From CBDVBD01 sp965372135 (GTDB lineage Bacteria > Electryoneota > RPQS01 > CBDVBD01): a stretch of DNA of 18,589 nucleotides. Below, piece by piece: positions 8,602 to 14,870 of the stretch. The DNA lies in assembly GCA_965372135.1 (NCBI GenBank), contig CBDVBD010000056.1, positions 1-18,589 of the forward strand, written 5' to 3'. The number at the start of each line of letters is the position of its first letter. Positions within the stretch are counted from its first letter, which is position 1. The notes beneath the pieces were generated by a model. It was not told the DNA's origin. It was given only the letters and a program-made list of their open reading frames with translations, and did no database searches. A program made the translations under genes and the position numbers.

Positions 8602-9799
8602 GCGCCAACTCAAGGATTTTCCGTGCCACACGTTGTCCCGATTCGGGCTGCCCCAATTGTTCCCGAATTTTCCCTAAATTACTAATCATATCCTGCCTAT
8701 ATCCCTCATTGAACAGCAGCAATTCCAATTCCTTAGACACATTTTCTGGTGTTACCTGTTTCTGCAACAGCTCCTCTACAATCCTGCTGCCGGCTAAAAT
8801 ATTCACCATCCCTATATACGGCACCCGAACTACCCGCTTCGCAATCCAGTAGGTCAACGGATTCGCTTTATATACGATAACCGACGGAGTACCGAACATG
8901 GCAGTCTCTACCGTTGCGGTACCCGACACTACACATGCCGCCTGACAATGCGCCATGATTTCCCGTGTCCAACCCTGGAGCAGCACCACCCGGTCGTGTC
9001 CGGTAGTATGTGTTTCGTAAGCGGAAACCGGAACATTATCCGATGCCGCTACCAATGCAAAAAGCCTGGAATGTTTATCCTGTAACGCTTCAAATGCCTT
9101 TATGAATACTGGCAAGTGCCGCTCCACTTCCTGGATACGACTGCCGGGAAGTAGCGCTACTGGAATACCATCAGGCTGCAATCCTGCCTGCTCGAACAAC
9201 GCCTCCTTGGAACGTGGCAGGGGAAGATCCAACAGGGGATGCCCCACAAACTCCACTGGCAATCCTGCCTCGCGGTAGATATCGACCTCAAACGGGAACA
9301 CCACCGCCATGTAATCCAAAACCTGCGCTAATGTCTTGACCCGCCCGGGTTTCCATGCCCATACTTGAGGGCTAATATAATACAATAATTTCGGTTGATA
9401 AGAACTACCCGGCGGAAATCGCCTGCGGATCCGCTGTGCCAATCTAATGTTGAATCCCGGATAGTCCACCAATACTATGACCTGAGGCTTACGCCGCTCG
9501 ATTTCCTCCATCAGGCGCTGATTAACCTTAGCGAAAAACCCCAGGTGCTTGAGCACCTCGAAAAACCCCATCACCGCCATCCGTTCAATGGGCACCAAAG
9601 AAACAAATCCCGCATCCGTCATGCGTTTCCCACCGACACCAAAATTTTCCGAATCAGGATGTTCCATTCTCAACGCACTCACCACATGCGAGGCATGGAT
9701 ATCTCCCGACGGATCCCCCACAATCATCATCACCCGCAATCCCGCTTGGGGCTGACGATTATTAACGCTGGAATTGTTGTGATTGTGATTCGATGGCAT
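8591..9799 (-). CDS. lpxB: lipid-A-disaccharide synthase
   Basis: LpxB (glycosyltransferase family 19) condenses UDP-diacylglucosamine with lipid X to form the lipid A disaccharide. Family marks are MIVGDPSGDIHASHVV near the N-terminus (GExSGD in most homologues, here GDPSGD), FGVGGKRM, VLVDYPGFNIRLA, YYISPQVWAWKPGR, VEFVGHPLLD, VALLPGSRIQEV, VVSGTATVETAMFGTPSVIVYK and the C-terminal AKRVVRVPYIGMVNILAG. The start is unclear. A TTG at 9817 and ATG at 9799 give an odd Asn/His-rich 20-30 aa leader overlapping the upstream gene by 38-56 bp, while GTG 9733 or ATG 9730 would match the usual family N-terminus. I see no clear ribosome site for any of them. Confidence 0.93.
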   Translation of the reverse strand: MPSNHNHNNSSVNNRQPQAGLRVMMIVGDPSGDIHASHVVSALRMEHPDSENFGVGGKRMTDAGFVSLVPIERMAVMGFFEVLKHLGFFAKVNQRLMEEIERRKPQVIVLVDYPGFNIRLAQRIRRRFPPGSSYQPKLLYYISPQVWAWKPGRVKTLAQVLDYMAVVFPFEVDIYREAGLPVEFVGHPLLDLPLPRSKEALFEQAGLQPDGIPVALLPGSRIQEVERHLPVFIKAFEALQDKHSRLFALVAASDNVPVSAYETHTTGHDRVVLLQGWTREIMAHCQAACVVSGTATVETAMFGTPSVIVYKANPLTYWIAKRVVRVPYIGMVNILAGSRIVEELLQKQVTPENVSKELELLLFNEGYRQDMISNLGKIREQLGQPESGQRVARKILELAHGS

Positions 9800-10760
9800 C
9801 GGTAATTTGGATGGCAAGCTCTAAGGCTTTCAACCCCTGTTCCCCGGACACTGTTTCCGGTTGGTCATGAAGCACCGAGTGTACGAAATCCCTTAATTCC
9901 AATTCAATTGCATTGGCATCTTCCGCTTCCGGTGTTTCGAATAATATCTTCAGCTTACGCTTCCCCTTTTCGATTTCCCCCAACGCCAATGTATTCGGTG
10001 CCGATTCTGCTTCCACCGGATCGGCTAACCGAAACACTTCAGTCCTGCCGGTCATAAAATCCAACGAAATATAGGAATTCTCACTGAATATCCGCATTTT
10101 CCGCATCTTGTTCTGGGAAATCCGGCTGGCGGTCACATTCGCTACACACCCATTATTAAATGTCAATCTTGCATTTGCGATATCGATGGTATCGGAAACA
10201 ATCGCCACGCCGCTCGCTTCTAAACTGTGGATATCCGCATCCACCAAGCGCAAAATTATATCCAGATCATGGATCATCAAATCCAAAATCACCGCCACAT
10301 CGGTACCCCGTGGATTAAACTGCGCCAAGCGGTGCGTCTCGATAAACCTCGGTGAAAACGTCTGCCCCTTGAGGCTGCGAAACGCGCGGCTGTACCGTTC
10401 CACATGACCGACTTGAATCTTCAACCCCCGTTCCCTTACAGCGGCTATTAATTCGCGTCCCTGTTCCACCGTTGCCGTGATCGGTTTTTCCACAAACAAA
10501 TGACACCCCTGCCCTACCGCCTGCATCCCAATATCGTAATGTGTCTGTGTGTCCGATGCGATTACCACCGCATCCACCCGTTCAAGCAGCTCGGTCAAAT
10601 CCCCAAATGCCCGGCTACCGGTTTCCTTAGCCAACGATTCCGCCCGCTGAGTTTCCAGATCGTAAATCCCAATCAACCTGGCATCCGCCACCGCAGACAA
10701 ACACCGGGCATGATAAGTGCCCAATCGTCCCGCCCCAACTAAACCTATTGATAATGACAT
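9762..10760 (-). CDS. Gfo/Idh/MocA-family oxidoreductase, GnnA-like
   Basis: NAD(P)-dependent sugar oxidoreductase of 332 aa. The Rossmann motif GLVGAGRLGTYHAR lies at residues 6-19, the family lysine is in FVEKPIT (Lys92), QVGHVERYSRAF follows at about 116, and the active-site MIHDLDIILRLV has His164. Placement directly upstream of lpxB matches a recurring arrangement in which this oxidoreductase (GnnA) oxidises UDP-GlcNAc at C3, so that an aminotransferase (GnnB) can make UDP-GlcNAc3N for amide-linked lipid A. No gnnB is visible here, so the role is inferred from position. Weak AAGG ribosome site before the ATG at 10760. Second gene of the operon, 112 bp after the small membrane protein. 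Confidence 0.85.
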   Translation of the reverse strand: MSLSIGLVGAGRLGTYHARCLSAVADARLIGIYDLETQRAESLAKETGSRAFGDLTELLERVDAVVIASDTQTHYDIGMQAVGQGCHLFVEKPITATVEQGRELIAAVRERGLKIQVGHVERYSRAFRSLKGQTFSPRFIETHRLAQFNPRGTDVAVILDLMIHDLDIILRLVDADIHSLEASGVAIVSDTIDIANARLTFNNGCVANVTASRISQNKMRKMRIFSENSYISLDFMTGRTEVFRLADPVEAESAPNTLALGEIEKGKRKLKILFETPEAEDANAIELELRDFVHSVLHDQPETVSGEQGLKALELAIQITDAIESQSQQFQR

Positions 10761-10872
10761 AATATTTTATACCTTATGTGTGGAATAATGTTAAGAATGC
10801 TGTCCCCCTGATGGGGAGTAAATTCCCGTGTATCGGAAAGCAAGTCAATGACGCTGGTTTGCCTTGACGCCG

Positions 10873-11103
10873 CTATTGCCGGCTCCGAAATTTGAAATGA
10901 AAGTGAAGCGAATAAAATATGCTGGCAATGAAACCGGCAAGCGCGATCACTAAGTAGTAAATCAGCGGGTTTGAACGAGTATCCTGGCTCATATGAAATA
11001 CCAAAATTATCATGCAAACCCCGAACATCGCAGCCAAAAACACAAACAGCGTACGTAGATTTCGGCTGATCCGGGTAGTTCTTAATCGATCATGCTGATT
11101 CAT
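10873..11103 (-). CDS. small two-helix membrane protein
   Basis: 76-aa protein of unrecognised family. A basic, Arg-rich N-terminus (MNQHDRLRTTRISRNLRT) is followed by two hydrophobic segments, LFVFLAAMFGVCMIILVF (about 19-36) and YYLVIALAGFIASIFYSL (about 49-66), joined by a short polar loop, and a basic tail HFHFKFRSRQ. Both ends would face the cytoplasm by the positive-inside rule. The start ATG at 11103 has GGATG upstream; an ATG two codons earlier (11109) is possible. It is the first open frame after the promoter at 11172-11200, so it probably leads the lipid A operon. Envelope role inferred from location only. Confidence 0.6.
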   Translation of the reverse strand: MNQHDRLRTTRISRNLRTLFVFLAAMFGVCMIILVFHMSQDTRSNPLIYYLVIALAGFIASIFYSLHFHFKFRSRQ

Positions 11104-11171
11104 AAGCATCCGTTATCTTTTTATTAATTCGTAACATATGATATTATTAAATTCAGTAAAGGTTAGTGTTA

Positions 11172-11200
11172 ATGATAACAATTTATCTGAATATAGTCAA
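11172..11200 (-). promoter_or_regulatory. sigma70-type promoter of the lipid A operon
   Basis: Minus strand: -35 TTGACT (11195-11200), 17-bp spacer, -10 TATCAT (11172-11177), each five of six to consensus. It points to the small membrane protein gene and lies back to back with the ssrA promoter, 35 bp apart. Confidence 0.75.
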
Positions 11201-11235
11201 GTAAAATTTTTTTAAGTAAGCCGATTGAAATTCCC

Positions 11236-11264
11236 TTGCAAAATCGTGATTTTTTGTGTATATT
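11236..11264 (+). promoter_or_regulatory. sigma70-type promoter of ssrA
   Basis: TTGCAA (11236-11241), 17-bp spacer, TATATT (11259-11264). Transcription would start near 11270, leaving a leader of about 63 nt before mature tmRNA. The leader holds an inverted repeat CCGTCAG (11287-11293) / CTGACGG (11319-11325), whose fold could help leader processing. Confidence 0.75.
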
Positions 11265-11333
11265 AACAACATATTACTATTCTGTGCCGTCAGGTGTCAA
11301 CGAATCGAGATTCCTCATCTGACGGAAACAATT

Positions 11334-11695
11334 GGGGACGAACAGGTTTCGACGGGATTCAAAGAGCTTGGATAAGCAAGCCGAGGGTCCGGACTCCTCG
11401 TGATTCGTCCGGAAAACTTATAAGTGCCGACGATCATTCGTACGCACTGGCTGCGTAATTAACGCAGCCCGTCCTGCTGTCCTGGTGCTTACCGTGGGAT
11501 AGTTTGGGCGTCATTTTATGGTAAGCTGGCTTAAACCGGCGCCGTGACGGTTTAAGCGAGATTTTACCCGGCTGGCTCTTTAGCTTTCTTGTCTGTTGGG
11601 AAGTTTTAGGGCGAGATAAATTCGACGGACTAAGCTTGTAGAAAGTCTTTGATCTTGCTTTCCGGACGCGGGTTCGATTCCCGCCGTCTCCACCA
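11334..11695 (+). ncRNA. ssrA: tmRNA (transfer-messenger RNA)
   Basis: Rescues ribosomes stalled on broken mRNA and tags the product for proteolysis. The 362-nt gene is complete. The 5' end GGGGACG pairs with CGTCTCC at the 3' end, followed by discriminator A and encoded CCA (11693-11695). The T arm is GCGGG-TTCGATT-CCCGC. The tag frame GCC...TAA at 11426-11458 encodes ADDHSYALAA, ending in the usual ALAA degradation signal. The stop codon lies in a perfect hairpin, GGCTGCG-TAATTAA-CGCAGCC, typical of tmRNA helix 5. It is the only plus-strand gene in the window. Its 3' end is the integration target of the neighbouring element, and no terminator of its own follows. Confidence 0.97.
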
Positions 11696-13204
11696 ATTAC
11701 CCACAAACCGCTCATCACCGACAGTTACACCATCCATCTGTCGGTGCGTTGCGTTCGCAACTGCTAATACATCAAAGGGTTTACGATACCCTGGCGTCAA
11801 CATCCCATCCTGCCAAGTTGAGTTCGATAATACGAAATCCAACAATCGTCTGCGCTCCATCACATCCTGCTGGAAGTAAAGCCCAGCCGCCTTATTCACC
11901 AGTTCTATTATCTTTACGGCCCCCACATAATTCGGCGTCCCATCCCTAATTTCCTTCACCTTCACCGCAATCTTTGCACGTTCCCCGTCCCATTCACTAT
12001 ACTTACTATCAAATAACCCCGCTGGCACCTTCCCATCCAGCTTATCCACATACATCTGTTCCATCCGACGCGCCAATAACCGGTCCCGCCGCAACAACTT
12101 CCCCGCCACCTGATCCCGGTATTCCCGGTCCTCACGCCCACTCAACGCCAACGCGTCACTAATCCACTCCGCCACATCCTCATCCATCCGGATCGCCCCC
12201 AACGCCGCCCCAAACTGTCGATCGATCACCTCTTCCCGTACATATTCCTTCCGGCATACCCCACCGATCTGATTGCAATGATAATACACATACTTCCCCT
12301 TCTTCCGTTCCGCAGTCAACATCCCACCACATTCCCCACACCGTACCATCCCCTGAAACGCCCACTTATTCTTCCCCTGATGCGCTACACTCTTCCTACG
12401 ACCACGCCTGATCTGCTGACACCTATCCCACAATTCCCGCGATATAACCGGCTCATGCACCCCTTGGTACACCTTCCCGCCCCATACCATCTCCCCATAA
12501 TAAAATCGATTCATCAATATCCGATGTATCGCACTGAGCGTCAAATATCCCCCGCTATCCCGGAACCGCACCCCCATATCAGCACACATCCTGGTAATCA
12601 CCGGCAACCCATACCTACCAGTCCCATACCATTCGAACATCTTCCGGACAGCCATCGCCTTGTCAGGATCCGGCACGATCACCTTCTTCCCATCCACCAG
12701 CATATTCACATACCCGAATGGCGCCCGGGCAGGGAACACTCCCGTCGCAGCCTTCTTATGCATCCCCTTGGTAACCTCTTCCCGCAAATTATCGATATAA
12801 TTCTTCGCCATCACCACCCGGATCATGTGGATAAACTTCGCATGGGACAGGCTTTCCTTGCTGATCACCTCGTTTTCCTTCACCAGATGTATCTCCAAAT
12901 CCAATTCTTCCAATTTTACATAATCCGCAAGATTCCGGTACAGCCTGTCAGTCTTTTCCACTAATATCGCCTGGATAGCATGCTCTTTGATGTACTCAAC
13001 CATCCTGTTGAATTCGCCACGCCCTGCCGCTTTTGCTGTCTCAATGTCCTTGAATTCCTGGACAACCTCAAATCCCTTACTACGGGCATAATCGTATAAC
13101 AGATCCAGCTGAGCGGGGATCGAAAAACCTTCCCGTTCTTGCTCCTTCGAAGAGACACGAGCATAGATTACTGCCCTACATTTATCATCGGTTTGTTGAG
13201 TCAT
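11630..13204 (-). CDS. large serine recombinase (element integrase)
   Basis: Site-specific recombinase that would integrate and excise the element. Domains: resolvase catalytic domain (1-145) with the nucleophile serine in YARVSS (Ser18) and LVEKTDRLYRN; recombinase domain (about 155-270, from PFGYV to ELWDRC); zinc ribbon CGECGG...YYHCN...GVC (about 285-315); then a coiled-coil-like charged region and a C-terminal tail. The start ATG at 13204 has an AGAGG ribosome site and a near-perfect promoter. The last 22 codons, from WWRRRESNPRP to the stop, are antisense ssrA, so element-encoded protein ends near GDERFVGN at about 11696 and the host gene supplies the tail and stop codon. Its DNA is clearly more G+C-rich than the neighbouring element genes. 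Confidence 0.93.
   Translation of the reverse strand: MTQQTDDKCRAVIYARVSSKEQEREGFSIPAQLDLLYDYARSKGFEVVQEFKDIETAKAAGRGEFNRMVEYIKEHAIQAILVEKTDRLYRNLADYVKLEELDLEIHLVKENEVISKESLSHAKFIHMIRVVMAKNYIDNLREEVTKGMHKKAATGVFPARAPFGYVNMLVDGKKVIVPDPDKAMAVRKMFEWYGTGRYGLPVITRMCADMGVRFRDSGGYLTLSAIHRILMNRFYYGEMVWGGKVYQGVHEPVISRELWDRCQQIRRGRRKSVAHQGKNKWAFQGMVRCGECGGMLTAERKKGKYVYYHCNQIGGVCRKEYVREEVIDRQFGAALGAIRMDEDVAEWISDALALSGREDREYRDQVAGKLLRRDRLLARRMEQMYVDKLDGKVPAGLFDSKYSEWDGERAKIAVKVKEIRDGTPNYVGAVKIIELVNKAAGLYFQQDVMERRRLLDFVLSNSTWQDGMLTPGYRKPFDVLAVANATHRQMDGVTVGDERFVGNWWRRRESNPRPESKIKDFLQA
11686..11761. other. left element boundary (attL) with dyad repeats
   Basis: The boundary lies at or just before 11695/11696, where ssrA ends and element DNA begins. 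Two perfect dyads follow: CACCGACAG (11716-11724) / CTGTCGGTG (11738-11746), and GTTGCG/CGCAAC with a TT centre (11748-11761). Both sit inside the integrase reading frame. They may be recombinase-binding arms or hairpins. The exact crossover dinucleotide cannot be set without an empty site. Confidence 0.55.
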
Positions 13205-13240
13205 TTTAAACCTCTCGGATTGTTTTAGGCGGTTGGTAAC

Positions 13241-13269
13241 AATATATCACATCAAATGCACCATGTCAA
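13241..13269 (-). promoter_or_regulatory. sigma70-type promoter of the integrase gene
   Basis: Minus strand: TTGACA (13264-13269, perfect), 17-bp spacer, TATATT (13241-13246). The integrase ATG at 13204 lies 37 bp beyond the -10. The promoter begins 8 bp past the stop of the 51-aa gene, so the integrase can be expressed on its own. Confidence 0.8.
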
Positions 13270-13277
13270 TAGAAAAA

Positions 13278-13433
13278 TCACGACGCCTTCGCTTCCCATT
13301 CTTTAAGGATTTTGAAGAAACCAGCGATATTGTGTACCGCTTCCTTGGCATCTTCTTGTGACAATTCTATCCCGTAATGTTTGTCCCAGAACTCGATTGT
13401 TTTCTTAATAATGTCGGTCTCATTGCTTTCCAT
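13278..13433 (-). CDS. small conserved-looking protein next to the integrase (51 aa)
   Basis: Function unknown. The protein starts MESNETDIIKKTIEFWDKHY and continues GIELSQEDAKEAVHNIAGFF to a basic end. The pattern FW...LSxEDAKE...NIAGFFKIL.EW recalls short proteins I have seen beside recombinases in integrative elements, but I cannot name a family. It is predicted all-helical, with an amphipathic helix in the second half. The frame closes 9 bp upstream of the ATG, so the start is fixed; the ribosome site is weak (GGAAG, rather far). Its position directly before the integrase promoter suggests a possible recombination-directionality or regulatory role; that is inference. Confidence 0.6.
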   Translation of the reverse strand: MESNETDIIKKTIEFWDKHYGIELSQEDAKEAVHNIAGFFKILKEWEAKAS

Positions 13434-13513
13434 GCTACGCTATCAGCACTTCCACTGCAACACTGTCTCCTGTTTTTTTCTGAACATTTTCCTCACCTAA
13501 ATCCAATGTTTAT

Positions 13514-13534
13514 TCTATATAGATTCTATGTAGA
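13514..13534. repeat. tandem 11-bp repeat with internal palindromes, operator-like
   Basis: TTCTATATAGA (13513-13523) is followed directly by TTCTATGTAGA (13524-13534). Each copy contains a palindrome or near-palindrome, TCTATATAGA and TCTATGTAGA. The 11-bp spacing is one helical turn, so two dimers could bind the same face. It lies 80 bp upstream of the 51-aa gene, where its promoter is expected. Confidence 0.5.
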
Positions 13535-13601
13535 TAATATATTGTAATACGTGCGCACGCGCGAGTAACTAAAATGGCAAATCATCGTCCTTATTTAAAC
13601 C

Positions 13602-14219
13602 TCAGTTAACTGCTTTTCCTATTCCTATTTCTTGATAAGGTGTCTTTTGTTCTTCATCGTATTTATCCAAATCAAATTCATCGGGAATAGGCATTTTCTC
13701 CAGATGGTCATTGGCATTCCAAACATGTTCCACCGTATTTCGCACTATTTTCACCGTTCCAGTTTTCTCGTCTACCATCCGATCTCTTTCGCCGAACACG
13801 GGCGTGACGGACGTGATGATGTGTCGTTTAATCTCTATGGTTTTGATTGACAGAATGATCGGAGCGCCAGATAGTGGTAATTTTTTTTTACCATCTACCT
13901 TTTGGAGTGTAATGCCCAGACCAGAAGCCATTTCATTGAGATCGATATTCCAGCCTCGCCCAAGTCCGCTTTTCAAAATAGTACCAGGGAAAAACCAAAA
14001 TTGCACGGGTTTCTCAAATTCAGCTCCGGTAGTAAGGTTTTTAAGCAGTAGAACAATCACCCAATAGCGGCAGAACCTGTTTCCCTTCATGCTTACCTGC
14101 CATTTGGGGATCACCTTGTAGATAATACCCAAGTAGCTTCCTTCAGAATACACAGGATACTTCCCACGAATGTCAGTAGTGTCGGTTGGGATTACGTCAT
14201 CAGATCTATATTTATCCAT
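13602..14219 (-). CDS. element protein of unknown function (205 aa)
   Basis: Not recognised. It starts MDKYRSDDVIPTDTTD and has a central beta-rich stretch, GSYLGIIYKVIPKWQV through RYWVIVLLLKNLTTGAEF and PVQFWFFPGTILKSGLG. A hydrophobic/charged alternating part (PIILSIKTIEIKRHIITSVTPVF) follows, then an acidic region IPDEFDLDKYDEEQKTP before a short tail. The architecture (beta-rich core, acidic near-terminal segment) would suit a single-stranded-DNA-binding OB-fold protein, and the position with a primase-helicase gene fits, but this is a guess. The ATG at 14219 has GAGG seven bases upstream; a TTG one codon earlier is less likely. It lies 20 bp after the 116-aa gene. Confidence 0.75.
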   Translation of the reverse strand: MDKYRSDDVIPTDTTDIRGKYPVYSEGSYLGIIYKVIPKWQVSMKGNRFCRYWVIVLLLKNLTTGAEFEKPVQFWFFPGTILKSGLGRGWNIDLNEMASGLGITLQKVDGKKKLPLSGAPIILSIKTIEIKRHIITSVTPVFGERDRMVDEKTGTVKIVRNTVEHVWNANDHLEKMPIPDEFDLDKYDEEQKTPYQEIGIGKAVN

Positions 14220-14239
14220 CAATCACCTCACATTTTATA

Positions 14240-14590
14240 TTAGTCAACTACAGGACTCACACTGGATTTATTGTTCTTCAGGGGAATGATCTCTGATGTG
14301 GCATTAACAGATATTTTGCATCGAAATGCTTTTCTCTGAAGTTGCTCTGACTGTTGCTCTGCCGCGGATCGGTTCAAGCCTCCATCGAATTCCATAATGG
14401 CAGCCCTCTCTTCATAAGAAGCTCGCCATTCTACTGGCCAATCATCAATTGTACCTGGCAGATCGACTTCGATCTTGCAGGTGGATTGGCATTCAGTGTG
14501 AATATGCCCCGTGGCCGGCATCTCTAATTTTCCACTATTTGACGTGGATGTTTTTCCAGCGTAGTATCTTAATAGATCGGCCAGCTTCAT
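14240..14590 (-). CDS. element protein of unknown function (116 aa)
   Basis: Starts MKLADLLRYYAGKTSTS at an ATG with a good GGAG ribosome site 5 bp upstream. The notable segment is DWPVEWRASYEERAAIMEFD followed by GGLNRSAAEQQSEQ; similar EERAAIMEFDGGL strings occur, from memory, in small proteins of integrative elements and plasmids, but I cannot attach a function. A His/Cys patch (HIHTECQSTC) before it might bind metal. The C-terminus is basic, then Ser/Val-rich. The gene begins at the edge of the iteron block and leads the pair with the 205-aa gene, so a link to replication is likely by position only. Confidence 0.75.
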   Translation of the reverse strand: MKLADLLRYYAGKTSTSNSGKLEMPATGHIHTECQSTCKIEVDLPGTIDDWPVEWRASYEERAAIMEFDGGLNRSAAEQQSEQLQRKAFRCKISVNATSEIIPLKNNKSSVSPVVD

Positions 14591-14606
14591 CTGATCTCCT
14601 TATTGT

Positions 14607-14867
14607 GATTGCACCGATATCACCCTTTTCACTGGTGATTTCACCTTTGTAAGACCAATAATAACAAATTCTATGGTTTACAAAGTGAATTCGGTGAATT
14701 CGGATCGCCATACTTTTCTCTACATAATTATTTAATTTATTTAATTTATTTCTTTCTTTCCACAGAGAAAGTTGGAAGTAGAATTCACCCTTATCACCAT
14801 TGCTTACTAACTTCATGACTATATTCGTTTTCAAAAAGTGAAATGTGGGGGTGAAATCGGTGAATTC
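14607..14867. repeat. 9-bp iteron array, candidate replication origin
   Basis: Repeats of GGTGAAWTC, often directly abutting with a 9-bp period, in four clusters of alternating orientation. Plus-oriented: 14850-14858 (GGTGAAATC) and 14859-14867 (GGTGAATTC); 14684-14692 (AGTGAATTC) and 14693-14701 (GGTGAATTC). Reverse-oriented: 14781-14789 (GAATTCACC) and 14790-14798 (CTTATCACC); 14607-14615 (GATTGCACC), 14616-14624 (GATATCACC), 14625-14633 (CTTTTCACT) and 14637-14645 (GATTTCACC). The middle holds an AT tract, 14721-14751, with repeated TTTAATTTA. It lies immediately after the primase-helicase stop. Satellite phage P4 has similar GGTGAACA-type iterons bound by its alpha primase-helicase (from memory). 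Confidence 0.7.
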
Positions 14868-14870
14868 TCA

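Noticed and set aside
11434..11718. 94-codon minus-strand frame with GDGGNRTRVRKARSK
   Set aside because: It is ssrA read antisense, a well-known false protein; ssrA itself accounts for the sequence.
12278..12964. 228-codon plus-strand frame rich in Pro, His and Ile
   Set aside because: It is antisense to the conserved catalytic and recombinase domains of the integrase, without a ribosome site.
13443..13487. 14-codon minus-strand frame (MFRKKQETVLQWKC) before the 51-aa gene, with an alternative 23-codon frame from a TTG
   Set aside because: Both are too short to judge; a leader peptide is possible but nothing beyond a GAGG-like site supports it.
14535..14834. 99-codon minus-strand frame
   Set aside because: It lies in the iteron block and its odd GE/KGD and IHRIH repeats are those 9-mers translated. 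It overlaps the 116-aa gene by 56 bp, and its start lacks a ribosome site.
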